12,066 bases of DNA, from contig PLYG01000078.1 in the NCBI GenBank assembly GCA_003153335.1, positions 1 through 12,066 of the forward strand. The letters run 5' to 3'. How positions within the stretch are numbered: the first letter of the stretch is position 1; each line of letters starts with the position of its first letter. The notes below the pieces were generated by a model. It had not been told where the DNA came from and did not search any database. It was given only the letters and a program-made list of their open reading frames with translations. Of the stretch, positions 1 to 6,130 are shown piece by piece. A program made the translations under genes and the position numbers. Origin of the DNA: Betaproteobacteria bacterium (GTDB taxonomy: Bacteria > Pseudomonadota > Gammaproteobacteria > Burkholderiales > Casimicrobiaceae).

Positions 1-2
1 CC

Positions 3-626
3 AATGCGAAGGACCCGCACACGCTTATCTTCGATCGGGACGGGATACTCTGGTTCACGGTCCAGCAGGCCAACATGCTGGGGCGGCTCGATCCCAGGAG
101 CGGCGAGATCAAGCTCATCACATCTCCCACACCGAAATCACGGCCGTATGGGATGGCAGTCAATTCGAAGAACGTCGTCTTCTTTGTCGAGTTCGGCGCC
201 AACAAGGTCGCCAGCATCGACAGCAAGACGCTGCAGATCAGGGAATATCCGCTGCCGGATCCGGCTGCGCGTCCGCGGCGAATCGTCATCGGCCCCGATG
301 ACATCGTCTGGTACACGGATTTCGCGCGGGGCTTTCTGGGCCGGCTGGATACCACGAACGGCAAGGTCACCGAATGGCAGTCGCCGAGCGGGCCGAAGTC
401 TGAGCCATACGGCATCGTCTTCACCAAAGGTGCACTCTGGTACAACGAGTCCTTCGCCAAGCCGAACACCATTGTGCGTTTCGATCCCGTGACCGAGAAA
501 TTCCAGACCTGGAAGATTCCCGGCGGGGGCGACATTGTGCGCAACATGGATGTGACCCCCGACGGCAACCCGGTGCTCGCCAACAGCCTGGTCAATCAGG
601 TCGGGCTGGTGGAAATCGGGAAGTAG
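3..626 (+). CDS. Vgb-like (streptogramin lyase family) beta-propeller protein, 5' partial
   Basis: The frame is open from the first complete codon at base 3 to a TAG at 624-626, so the gene begins before the window and only its last 208 residues are seen. These contain about five repeats of one blade pattern: P-x-G-[IM] or P-R-R-I, then a D-x-[IL]-W-[FY]-T type strand (ILWFT, IVWYT, ALWYN), then a G-R-L-D or R-F-D strand, then a short E-W or Y-P-L-P strand. This is the repeat of the virginiamycin B lyase/NHL-type propeller superfamily. True Vgb opens the streptogramin B lactone using metal-binding His and Glu residues. The visible blades carry P-Y-G where family members often have P-H-G, so antibiotic lyase activity is not supported. 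Proteins of this type are often exported, but the N terminus is not visible. The fold assignment is good; the substrate is unknown. Confidence 0.8.
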   Translation, partial: NAKDPHTLIFDRDGILWFTVQQANMLGRLDPRSGEIKLITSPTPKSRPYGMAVNSKNVVFFVEFGANKVASIDSKTLQIREYPLPDPAARPRRIVIGPDDIVWYTDFARGFLGRLDTTNGKVTEWQSPSGPKSEPYGIVFTKGALWYNESFAKPNTIVRFDPVTEKFQTWKIPGGGDIVRNMDVTPDGNPVLANSLVNQVGLVEIGK

Positions 627-991
627 CGGCGCGGCCATAAGGCTGCGGTGAGGACCTATTCCTCAGGCTAGGGGCTCTCGAGTCAATGCTTGCCGCACGA
701 TGGTGTCGAGCGTCGCGAAGGCGCGGTAGCGTCGGCATGGGGAGCGCATTGATGTCGGAAAGTGTCCTCGATGCCTATGCCGAACGCTCCCGGCTCAGCG
801 TTCACAAGCTCATCGGGAAATTCCAGTCCGTGCGCATGCTGCTCATATGGCGCGGCGACTCGCCCCGGCAAAACGGGCCGGAGTGAGTGTTGGCCGGACT
901 GAGCTGCCCCCATTTCGACGCCACGGTAGAATGGCGCCACCCCCTCAAGACGCCAAAAACTGTTGTCACTTGCGATGGTATTCGCCGCGTC
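627..991. other. Stretch without a recognisable gene
   Basis: This is 365 bases between the propeller gene and the EamA transporter. Short frames are open on both strands, for example a 44-codon plus-strand frame from ATG 752 to 886 and a longer minus-strand frame over 683-940. Neither shows a recognisable motif, a good ribosome binding site or a clear codon bias. The coding frame of the transporter is open upstream to about 887, but that extension is hydrophilic and does not resemble a DMT N terminus. I see no clear intrinsic terminator or consensus promoter here. It could be an eroded gene or a plain regulatory spacer. Confidence 0.5.
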
Positions 992-1906
992 ATGTTCCTA
1001 ATCAGCTGGATCTGGATTCCGATCGTCCTGGCGGCCGCGGGCGCGCAGACGATTCGCAATGCCTCGCAACGCAGCCTGGTCAAATCGGCAGGAACGCTTG
1101 CCGCCACCTTCGTTCGCTTTGCCTACGGCCTGCCGTTCGCCATCATCGGGCTGCTCGCGCTTGCCGCGCTGAGTCCCGGCGCTATGCCCGAACCGAATGC
1201 AATCTTTTTCGTGTGGATCGCCTTGGGCGCCGGCGCCCAGCTTGGCGCGACCGTTTTCCTGATCAGGGCCATGGAGGAGCGCAGCTTTGTGGTGGCCGTC
1301 GCCTACTCCAAGACCGAGATCCTGCAAATCGGCCTCTACTCCGTCGTGCTGCTGGCCGAGCCGCTGACTACGGCTGCCGTCGGCGCGATAGTGCTGGCGA
1401 CCAGCGGCGTGCTGCTGCTTTCCGTCAAGCCAGGGGCCGAGCGCGGGACCGGAATCGCCACCTGGTTTTCTCCGGCCGCGCTACTGGGTCTCGCCTCGGG
1501 CGCCGGCTTCGCGTTCTCCGCGGTGGGCTATCGCGGCGCGATGCTCGCGCTCGCGCACCCGTTGCCATGGATGGCGGGCAGTTATTCATTGGTGTGGGCG
1601 CAGTTCTTCCAGACCTTGCTCCTCGGCGGCTACCTGCTGCTCCGCGACCGCGCCGGCTTGACGCAGGTGATGATCCAGTGGCGGGTCTCGACGCTCGCCG
1701 GCCTGACGGGCGCGCTGGCGTCGCTGGGCTGGCTCACCGCGTTCGCGATGCGCAGCGCCGTGGACGTGCGCGTCGTCGGGCTGGTCGAGGTCATGTACAG
1801 CTACGCGCTGTCGCGCCGCTTGTTCAAGGAGCCGGTCAGTTGGCGCGAGAGCGCGGGGATCGTGCTGGTTGCCGCGGGGATCGTGCTGATCAGCGTTGCG
1901 CGCTGA
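992..1906 (+). CDS. EamA/DMT-superfamily transporter
   Basis: This is a 304-residue inner-membrane protein made almost entirely of hydrophobic segments, with roughly ten predicted helices in two repeated halves. That is the EamA (formerly DUF6) layout of the drug/metabolite transporter superfamily, whose members mostly export amino acids, nucleotides or small metabolites. ATG 992 was chosen because the first helix (LISWIWIPIVLAAAG) starts straight after it, whereas the in-frame extension to 887 is hydrophilic. There is no strong Shine-Dalgarno sequence before 992, so the start is probable rather than certain. The last two helices (VEVMYSYALSRRLF, then GIVLVAAGIVLISV) match the C-terminal EamA signature, in which a short charged loop precedes a final hydrophobic helix. 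It is transcribed convergently with the antitoxin-like gene, with about 80 bases between the stop codons. Its substrate cannot be told. Confidence 0.88.
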   Translation: MFLISWIWIPIVLAAAGAQTIRNASQRSLVKSAGTLAATFVRFAYGLPFAIIGLLALAALSPGAMPEPNAIFFVWIALGAGAQLGATVFLIRAMEERSFVVAVAYSKTEILQIGLYSVVLLAEPLTTAAVGAIVLATSGVLLLSVKPGAERGTGIATWFSPAALLGLASGAGFAFSAVGYRGAMLALAHPLPWMAGSYSLVWAQFFQTLLLGGYLLLRDRAGLTQVMIQWRVSTLAGLTGALASLGWLTAFAMRSAVDVRVVGLVEVMYSYALSRRLFKEPVSWRESAGIVLVAAGIVLISVAR

Positions 1907-1988
1907 AGGTGTCGGACCCTCGCGGCCCAACCAATGTGGAAATAGTGGTGCTGAACATAGCTCGCAGCCGTCCCTGGAACAACCCGCG

Positions 1989-2396
1989 TCAAGCCGTTTC
2001 CTTCTCTGGCTGAATCTTGGCCAGCCGCTTCAATGTGTCAGGATATCGGGAGACCAGCTTCAGCAACACCTTGGCCGGTCCGGTAGGTTCTGCCCGTCCT
2101 TGCTCCCAGTTCTCCAGCGTGCGCTTTGAAACGCCGAGAGCATGTGCAAACTCGGTCTGCGACAAACCTGACTGAGAGCGTGCCGCCAGCAACTCCCAGC
2201 GGGAGCCGATCAGGATTTCTTCCTTCTCAATCTTGCCGTTGGGTAGTTCGGTCCGTCGCCGCACTGTGCCATCTGGAAGTGTTTCAATTGTGGTCTTACG
2301 TCCCCAGCGACCAGCTCGAAGATCGCGCACTGATTGCAGCAGCTCGGCGCCGATATTGCGCTTGGCGTCCCGCTTTTTGAGTTCCTTGTCAGTCAT
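1989..2396 (-). CDS. XRE-family helix-turn-helix antitoxin-like regulator
   Basis: The 135-residue protein has three parts. Residues 1-30 are a charged helix (MTDKELKKRDAKRNIG onward) typical of type II antitoxins that pair with RelE/HigB-type toxins. Residues 36-61 form a beta-rich section with two P-[DN]-G turns. Residues 66-115 are an XRE/HigA-type HTH with G-L-S-Q-T-E-F-A-H-A-L-G-V-S, then the R-T-L-E-N-W-E-Q-G-R recognition helix and end, then P-x-G-P-A-K. Such proteins bind the operator of their own operon and neutralise the partner toxin. The start at ATG 2396 (M-T-D-K-E) was preferred to 2402 or 2435 because family members begin with this sequence and because it overlaps the TGA of the short upstream ORF in an ATGA-like arrangement. 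No intact toxin gene is next to it on either side, so it looks like an orphan antitoxin. Confidence 0.85.
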   Translation of the reverse strand: MTDKELKKRDAKRNIGAELLQSVRDLRAGRWGRKTTIETLPDGTVRRRTELPNGKIEKEEILIGSRWELLAARSQSGLSQTEFAHALGVSKRTLENWEQGRAEPTGPAKVLLKLVSRYPDTLKRLAKIQPEKETA

Positions 2397-2430
2397 TCGC
2401 ATGTTCCATCTCGATGAACTCGAAGTGCAT
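2389..2430 (-). pseudogene. Probable internally deleted RelE/HigB-type toxin (13 codons left)
   Basis: The frame runs ATG 2430 to TGA 2389 and encodes MHFEFIEMEHAND. It ends inside the antitoxin start, the usual toxin-antitoxin overlap. From memory of the family, RelE/HigB-type toxins often start M-x-F-E-F-I-E and end with a helix like I-R-E-E-x-E-H. The peptide looks like those two ends joined in frame, with about 100 central codons (all catalytic residues) gone. It sits directly behind the promoter at 2436-2463, so it would still be transcribed and could couple translation to the antitoxin. The alternative is a chance or genuine short leader peptide. The similarity rests on very few residues. 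Confidence 0.4.
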
Positions 2431-2435
2431 GTCAT

Positions 2436-2463
2436 ATTGTACGCAAGGCGCGTATATATTCAA
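2436..2463 (-). promoter_or_regulatory. Sigma70-type promoter of the antitoxin-like gene
   Basis: On the minus strand there is a -35 box TTGAAT (2458-2463), a 16-base spacer and a -10 box TACAAT (2436-2441), with five of six matches in the -10 box. The predicted start point falls at or within a few bases of ATG 2430, giving an almost leaderless short ORF followed by the antitoxin. The AT-rich spacer between the boxes is a plausible place for autoregulatory binding by the XRE protein, but no convincing operator palindrome is visible. Confidence 0.55.
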
Positions 2464-2482
2464 AGCTGTTTTCCGGACCGGC

Positions 2483-2532
2483 GTCGCACCGGCGACAATT
2501 CCTGTCGCACCCCGGCTCGCCGCGACGCCGGG
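2483..2532 (+). promoter_or_regulatory. Hairpin-rich 5' leader of methyltransferase copy 1
   Basis: Three nearby stems can form in the leader RNA. GTCGC (2483-2487) can pair with GCGAC (2492-2496). GCGACA (2492-2497) can pair with TGTCGC (2503-2508) around a five-base loop. CCCGGC (2511-2516) can pair with GCCGGG (2527-2532). A further GCGAC at 2522-2526 can also pair with 2504-2508. The segments GTCGC/GCGAC therefore alternate and their pairings exclude one another, as in attenuators and riboswitches. I do not recognise a SAM, SAH or glycine riboswitch core. In GC-rich DNA such pairings also occur by chance. Confidence 0.35.
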
Positions 2533-2543
2533 CATGTGAGATA

Positions 2544-2570
2544 GTCTTTCGCACCTCTTTCGCGAAAGAC
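2544..2570 (+). promoter_or_regulatory. Inverted repeat just before the methyltransferase start (operator or RBS-masking hairpin)
   Basis: The nine-base arms GTCTTTCGC (2544-2552) and GCGAAAGAC (2562-2570) are perfect complements. A shorter perfect palindrome, CTTTCGCGAAAG, lies at 2557-2568 within the same element. It ends eight bases before ATG 2578 and covers the place where a ribosome binding site should be. It could be a dimeric repressor site or an RNA hairpin acting on translation. The AAAGAC of the distal arm is the nearest thing to a Shine-Dalgarno sequence. Confidence 0.5.
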
Positions 2571-2577
2571 AGACGCC

Positions 2578-3627
2578 ATGACCACGATCAAAAACTCTTC
2601 CCTGTTGCAGCGTCTCGAAGAAGGGCCGGTAATCTGCGCCGAGGGCTACCTGTTCGAACTCGAGCGGCGCGGCTATCTGCAGGCGGGCGCCTTTGTGCCA
2701 GAAGTCGTGCTCGAGCATCCCGAAGTCGTCACGCAACTGCATCGCGATTTTGTTCACGCCGGCTCCGACGTGGTCGAGGCGCTCACCTATTACGCGCACC
2801 GGGAAAAGCTGCGGGTGATCGGCCGCGAGAACGATCTCGAGCCGATCAACCGGCGCGCGCTGGAAATCGCGAAGGCTGTCGCAGACGAGAGCGGCGCGCT
2901 GTTCGCCGGCGACATCTGCAATACCAACGTATTCGATCCGTCAGATTCCGCGTCGCACAAGGCCGTGCGCGCGATGTTCGAAGAACAGGTAGGCTGGGCG
3001 GTCGCTGCCGGCGTCGATTTCATCGTCGGCGAAACGTTTTCCTGGGCCGAGGAAGCCCTGATCGCGCTGGATGTGATCAAGGCCGCGAAGCAGACCGCAG
3101 TCATCACGCTCGCCATGCATCAGGCCGACGTTACGCGCGAGAACTGGACCGTCGCCGATGCCTGCAAGCGCCTGGCGGATGCCGGAGCGGACGTGGTCGG
3201 CCTCAACTGCACACGCGGGCCGGCCACGATGATGCCGCTGCTGAAGCAGATCCGCGCCGCGATCACCACGCCCATGGCGGCGCTGCCGGTCCCATACCGC
3301 ACTAATGAAAAGGAACTATCGTTCCAGTCGTTATGCGACGGCCACTGGCATGGCGACTGGGGGGCAAAGCCGTTCCCGACGGCGCTCGATCCGTTCACCT
3401 GCAACCGCTTCGAGATCGCCGACTTCGGCCGCGACGCGCTGGCGATGGGCATTCGCTATCTGGGCGTGTGCTGCGGCGCCGGACCGCATCACATCCGCGC
3501 GCTGGCCGAGGCGGTCGGCAAGCACCCACCCGCGAGCAAGTATTCGGCCGACATGTCCAAGCACGCGTTCCTCGGTTCGCATGAACGGCTGAAAAAAGTG
3601 CAAAAGGATTACGCGGACAAGCTGTAG
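2578..3627 (+). CDS. BHMT-like homocysteine S-methyltransferase family protein, copy 1
   Basis: This is a cytoplasmic zinc-dependent methyltransferase of 349 residues with a single TIM-barrel Hcy-binding domain. The three zinc cysteines are present: C211 in G-L-N-C, and C298 and C299 in G-V-C-C-G. The N-terminal part follows animal BHMT closely (E-x-R-G-Y at 29-33, P-E-x-x-x-E-H-P-E at 41-49, L-H-R-[ED]-F near 54-58, T-[FY]-Y-A at 70-73). Aligned from memory with human BHMT, E159 and Y77 are kept (E152, Y72). D26, W44 and Y160 are replaced by A21 (with E22 beside it), F39 and T153. The enzyme probably methylates homocysteine or another thiol, but the methyl donor is not established and may not be glycine betaine. 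It lacks the long C-terminal extension of animal BHMT. Codons are strongly GC-ending. It is preceded by a structured leader and converges on the glxA-type regulator. A clear paralogue lies at 9672-10766. Confidence 0.87.
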   Translation: MTTIKNSSLLQRLEEGPVICAEGYLFELERRGYLQAGAFVPEVVLEHPEVVTQLHRDFVHAGSDVVEALTYYAHREKLRVIGRENDLEPINRRALEIAKAVADESGALFAGDICNTNVFDPSDSASHKAVRAMFEEQVGWAVAAGVDFIVGETFSWAEEALIALDVIKAAKQTAVITLAMHQADVTRENWTVADACKRLADAGADVVGLNCTRGPATMMPLLKQIRAAITTPMAALPVPYRTNEKELSFQSLCDGHWHGDWGAKPFPTALDPFTCNRFEIADFGRDALAMGIRYLGVCCGAGPHHIRALAEAVGKHPPASKYSADMSKHAFLGSHERLKKVQKDYADKL

Positions 3628-3734
3628 GCCGTCCTCCGTCGGATGGAGGGTGACAGCCATCGACGGTCGACGCTTCAGGCAAATTCCGTCCCACGGCGTT
3701 CGTGGCGTCGATTGCGGTGTTGTGCATCTCGACC

Positions 3735-3763
3735 AGATGGGTGTCGCTTCGCTCGACCCATCT
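3735..3763. repeat. REP-like palindrome (possible bidirectional terminator)
   Basis: The arms AGATGGGT (3735-3742) and ACCCATCT (3756-3763) flank a 13-base centre of the GTCGCTTCGCTCG type. This GGGTGTCGC...CGACCC element is, from general knowledge, a widespread REP-type repeat of beta- and gammaproteobacteria that usually lies between genes. Here it lies five bases after the stop codon of the regulator and about 110 bases after the methyltransferase stop. It could help end or stabilise both convergent transcripts. There is no T-tract, so it is not a classic intrinsic terminator. Confidence 0.6.
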
Positions 3764-3768
3764 ACGGA

Positions 3769-4806
3769 TCATTTGGACTGCGCGCGCCGTACAATCCTGC
3801 GACTTACGGGCGCCGGCGTGCGTTCATCGCTGGGCTTGCAGCCATAGAGTGTGCGGTAGCAGCGGCTGAAATGCGACGCCGACGCGAAGCCGCACGCGAC
3901 CGCGACATCCAGTATCGGCCGCGTTGTCTGCGCCAGCAGCACGCGCGCCCCGTCGAGGCGCAGCTCCAGATAGTAGCGGCTCGGATTGACCTTCAGGTAC
4001 TTGGCGAACAGCCGCTCGAGCTGGCGCGGAGAGAGTTCGATCGCCGCCGCGATGTCGCGTACGTCGCGCGGGTCCTCGATGGCGTTTTCCATCATGCCCA
4101 CCGCATCGATCAGTTTCCTGTTGGCGACGCCGAGCCGGCTTTGCACGGCCATCCGTTGCTGGTCGTGCGTACCGCGGATGCGCGGATGAATAAATTGCTC
4201 GGAGACATCGTTGGCCAGCGCGCGGTCGTGGCGCGTTGCGATCAGTTGCAGCATCATGTCCAGCGCCGCGGTTCCGCCGGAGCAGGTGTAGCGGTTGCCG
4301 TCGATGACAAAAATGTCGGTCGTCGTGCGGATGCGGGGAAATTTTTCGGCGAACGCGGCCAGGCTTTCCCAGTGCAGCGCGCAGCGCCGCCCGTCGAGCA
4401 GCCCTGCGTGCGCCAGCAAATAAGCGCCGAGGCTGACGCCGCCGACCGCGGTGCCGCCGCGCGCTGCGCTGCGCAGCCACTTGAGTACCGTCTCATCGCC
4501 GGCGCCTGCGTCCGGCGTTCCCGCGCAGACCAGCAGCAGGTCAAGGGCGATCTTGTCTCGCGCCGACCCATGGACGGCGATGTCGATGCCGTTGCTCGCG
4601 CGCACCGGGGCCCCGTCCCGCGAATACAGGCGCCATTCGAACAGCGGCAGGCCGGTCAGCCGATTGGCGGCGCGCAGGGGCTCGATCGCGGAGGCGAATG
4701 CCATCATCGGAAATCTCGGCATCAGGTAGAAGCCGATGGTGTACGGCGCCTCGGCGGGGGCGCGCGCCGCGACGGGCAGAATAGGGGACAGACCACGTTT
4801 TATCAT
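3769..4806 (-). CDS. GlxA/AraC-family transcriptional regulator (DJ-1/PfpI domain plus AraC HTH)
   Basis: The 345-residue protein has two domains. Residues 22-190 form the DJ-1/PfpI (class I glutamine-amidotransferase-like) sensor: I-G-F-Y-L-M-P, F-A-S-A-I-E-P-L-R-A-A-N, the elbow V-G-G-V-S-L-G-A-Y-L-L-A with Ser125 where enzymes have Cys, then H-W-E. Residues 230-330 form the AraC DNA-binding domain, with helices at D-I-A-A-A-I-E-L-S-P-R-Q-L-E-R-L-F and D-V-A-V-A-C-G-F-A-S-A-S-H-F-S-R-C-Y-R. Known members of this group regulate catabolism of arginine, carnitine (CdhR) and glycine betaine (GbdR). It is the last gene of the ABC transporter operon, 43 bases after the ATPase stop, and may control that operon or the facing methyltransferase. 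Oddity: the only ATG before the conserved region lies inside an inverted repeat, so the first residues (I-K-R-G-L-S-P) are repeat-encoded. Confidence 0.88.
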   Translation of the reverse strand: MIKRGLSPILPVAARAPAEAPYTIGFYLMPRFPMMAFASAIEPLRAANRLTGLPLFEWRLYSRDGAPVRASNGIDIAVHGSARDKIALDLLLVCAGTPDAGAGDETVLKWLRSAARGGTAVGGVSLGAYLLAHAGLLDGRRCALHWESLAAFAEKFPRIRTTTDIFVIDGNRYTCSGGTAALDMMLQLIATRHDRALANDVSEQFIHPRIRGTHDQQRMAVQSRLGVANRKLIDAVGMMENAIEDPRDVRDIAAAIELSPRQLERLFAKYLKVNPSRYYLELRLDGARVLLAQTTRPILDVAVACGFASASHFSRCYRTLYGCKPSDERTPAPVSRRIVRRAQSK

Positions 4807-4836
4807 TGTCGAATGCGAAAAGCGTGGTCTGTCCCC
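4784..4836. repeat. Inverted repeat of the GGGGACAGACCACG type (REP-like) over a gene start
   Basis: The perfect 14-base arms GGGGACAGACCACG (4784-4797) and CGTGGTCTGTCCCC (4823-4836) continue as TTTT (4798-4801) pairing with AAAA (4818-4821) past one bulged base, leaving a 16-base loop. From general knowledge this motif is a common dispersed repeat in beta- and gammaproteobacteria, often placed with REP-associated (Y1) transposase elements. No transposase is present here. It lies between the ATPase and the regulator genes and contains the regulator's start codon, so it could hide that start in a hairpin or act as a processing or termination point in the operon. Confidence 0.75.
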
Positions 4837-4849
4837 ATTGTGTTCCGGC

Positions 4850-5614
4850 CTACAACACCTGCTCCAGAAACGCCCGCGTGCGCTCCTTCTGCGGACTGCC
4901 GAAGAGCTGCGCCGGCGTGCCTTCCTCGACGATTACGCCGTGGTCGGTGAAGTAGACGTTGTGGGCTATCTCGCGGGCGAAGGCCATTTCGTGGGTGACC
5001 AGAATCGAAGTCATGCCTTCCTCGACCAATTGCCGGATGGTGACCAGCACTTCCTTGCGCGTTTCGGGGTCGAGCGCCGCGGTGACTTCGTCGAACAGCA
5101 TCACCGATGGCCGCATCGCCAGCGCGCGGGCGATGGCGACGCGCTGCTGCTGGCCGCCGGAGAGCTCGCCCGGATAGCTGTTTTCCTTGCCGGCCAGGCG
5201 CACCTTTTTCAGCAGCTCGTGCGCACGCGCCTCGACCTCCTCTTTCGATTGCTTCAGCACCTGGATGGGCGCCATCATGATGTTTTCCAGCGCGGTCTTG
5301 TGCGGGAACAGGTTGTATTGCTGGAACACGATCGAGACGTCCTTCCTCAGCGCGATCATTTCCTGATCCGCGCGCAGCTTGTGCACCGCGTGCGCGCCGA
5401 CGAAGACTTCGCCGCGGTCGACGGGGATCAGGCCGTTGATGCAGCGTAGCAGCGTCGACTTGCCCGATCCGGACGGACCGATCACGCACACCGCCTCGCC
5501 CCTGTTCACCGCCAGCGAGATGCCGCGCAGGACTTCGACGGCGCCGAACGACTTGTGGACGTCGACGATACGTACGATGGGGACGATAGGCGCATCAAGG
5601 CCGGCGTCGCTCAT
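4850..5614 (-). CDS. Polar amino acid ABC transporter ATP-binding protein
   Basis: This is a 254-residue ABC ATPase of the GlnQ/HisP type, which powers amino-acid import at the inner face of the membrane. In order it shows Walker A G-P-S-G-S-G-K-S (46-53), the Q-loop V-F-Q-Q-Y-N-L-F-P-H (96-105), the signature L-S-G-G-Q-Q-Q-R-V (151-159), Walker B V-M-L-F-D-E (171-176), the D-loop A-L-D and the H-loop T-H-E. Walker B is followed by V-T-A-A-L-D-P instead of the commoner P-T-S-A-L-D-P; V at this place is also known in the family. ATG 5614 was chosen because it overlaps the stop of the deacylase gene by four bases (ATGA, 5611-5614) and gives the usual length. The frame is open further upstream to 5935, but that part is a shadow of the deacylase gene. 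It is the fifth gene of a minus-strand operon. Confidence 0.95.
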   Translation of the reverse strand: MSDAGLDAPIVPIVRIVDVHKSFGAVEVLRGISLAVNRGEAVCVIGPSGSGKSTLLRCINGLIPVDRGEVFVGAHAVHKLRADQEMIALRKDVSIVFQQYNLFPHKTALENIMMAPIQVLKQSKEEVEARAHELLKKVRLAGKENSYPGELSGGQQQRVAIARALAMRPSVMLFDEVTAALDPETRKEVLVTIRQLVEEGMTSILVTHEMAFAREIAHNVYFTDHGVIVEEGTPAQLFGSPQKERTRAFLEQVL

Positions 5615-6117
5615 GATGCGGCGTCCGTCGTCGCGATCACCGGCACGTCGACTATGCGGGGCTGGTGACCGGTTGCCGCCAGGAAGCGCTCGAGGTCGAC
5701 GTGGGCGATGATCATGGTCGCGGTGTTGACCAGAGGATGCGCCTGGATGGCGTCGGCTCCCCACAGCGCGCGGTCGATCACGAATTCGACCTTGTGCGCC
5801 GTGTCGTTGAGCAGCGCCAGCAGGCTGACCGCGCCCGGCGTGATGCCCAGGTGCCTGGCCAGCCGCTCGGCCGACCCGAATCCCAGACGCCCGACACCCA
5901 GCACTTCGCCCAGGCGATTCAAATCGACCGCGCATTTCGAGGGCACCGTGACCAGCAAATGGCGCAAGCCTTTCTTGTCGCGCAGAAACAGGTTCTTCGT
6001 TTTGGCGCCGGGCAATGCGGGGACCAGCCGGTCGGACTCCTCGACGGTCATTACCGCAGGGTGTTCGTGACGGGGCAGGGAAATGCGGCGTTCGGTCAGA
6101 AATTGGTCCAGGTCCAT
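5611..6117 (-). CDS. YbaK/ProX-type aminoacyl-tRNA deacylase
   Basis: The 168-residue protein has the trans-editing YbaK/ProX (PrdX) fold, which hydrolyses wrongly charged aminoacyl-tRNA in the cytoplasm, classically Ala-tRNA(Pro) or Cys-tRNA(Pro). Visible family motifs are the L-P-G-A-K-T-K-N-L-F-L-R-D block (35-47), L-G-F-G-S-A-E-R-L (78-86), G-I-T-P-G-A-V-S-L-L-A-L-L-N-D (91-105) and H-P-L-V-N-T-A-T-M (127-135). The last two are characteristic of the ProX/PrdX branch rather than YbaK itself. ATG 6117 gives the family length; the frame is open upstream, but only as a shadow of the permease. It begins 13 bases after the permease 2 stop and overlaps the ATPase start by four bases, so it is a real member of the transporter operon. 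The exact mischarged pair is unknown. Confidence 0.9.
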   Translation of the reverse strand: MDLDQFLTERRISLPRHEHPAVMTVEESDRLVPALPGAKTKNLFLRDKKGLRHLLVTVPSKCAVDLNRLGEVLGVGRLGFGSAERLARHLGITPGAVSLLALLNDTAHKVEFVIDRALWGADAIQAHPLVNTATMIIAHVDLERFLAATGHQPRIVDVPVIATTDAAS

Positions 6118-6130
6118 GGTGATCTCGTTT

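Noticed and set aside
3..626. Antibiotic resistance by streptogramin lyase
   Set aside because: Only the propeller repeats are seen, the expected His in the blade motif is Tyr, and Vgb-like propellers without lyase activity are very common.
752..886. A 44-codon plus-strand ORF with an amphipathic-looking sequence
   Set aside because: There is no recognisable motif and no clear ribosome binding site; not enough to call a gene.
2446..2460. TATATT at 2455-2460 as a plus-strand -10 box for methyltransferase copy 1
   Set aside because: No acceptable -35 box lies 16-18 bases upstream, and the same bases are used by the minus-strand promoter.
3633..3649. CCTCC...GGAGG stem just after methyltransferase copy 1 as an intrinsic terminator
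   Set aside because: The stem is only five base pairs, and no T-tract follows; the REP-like element downstream is a better candidate.
3643..4950. Long plus-strand open frame of 435 codons opposite the GlxA-type regulator
   Set aside because: It is rich in Arg, Ala and Gln without any domain pattern and lies fully opposite a well-supported gene; high GC keeps antisense frames open.
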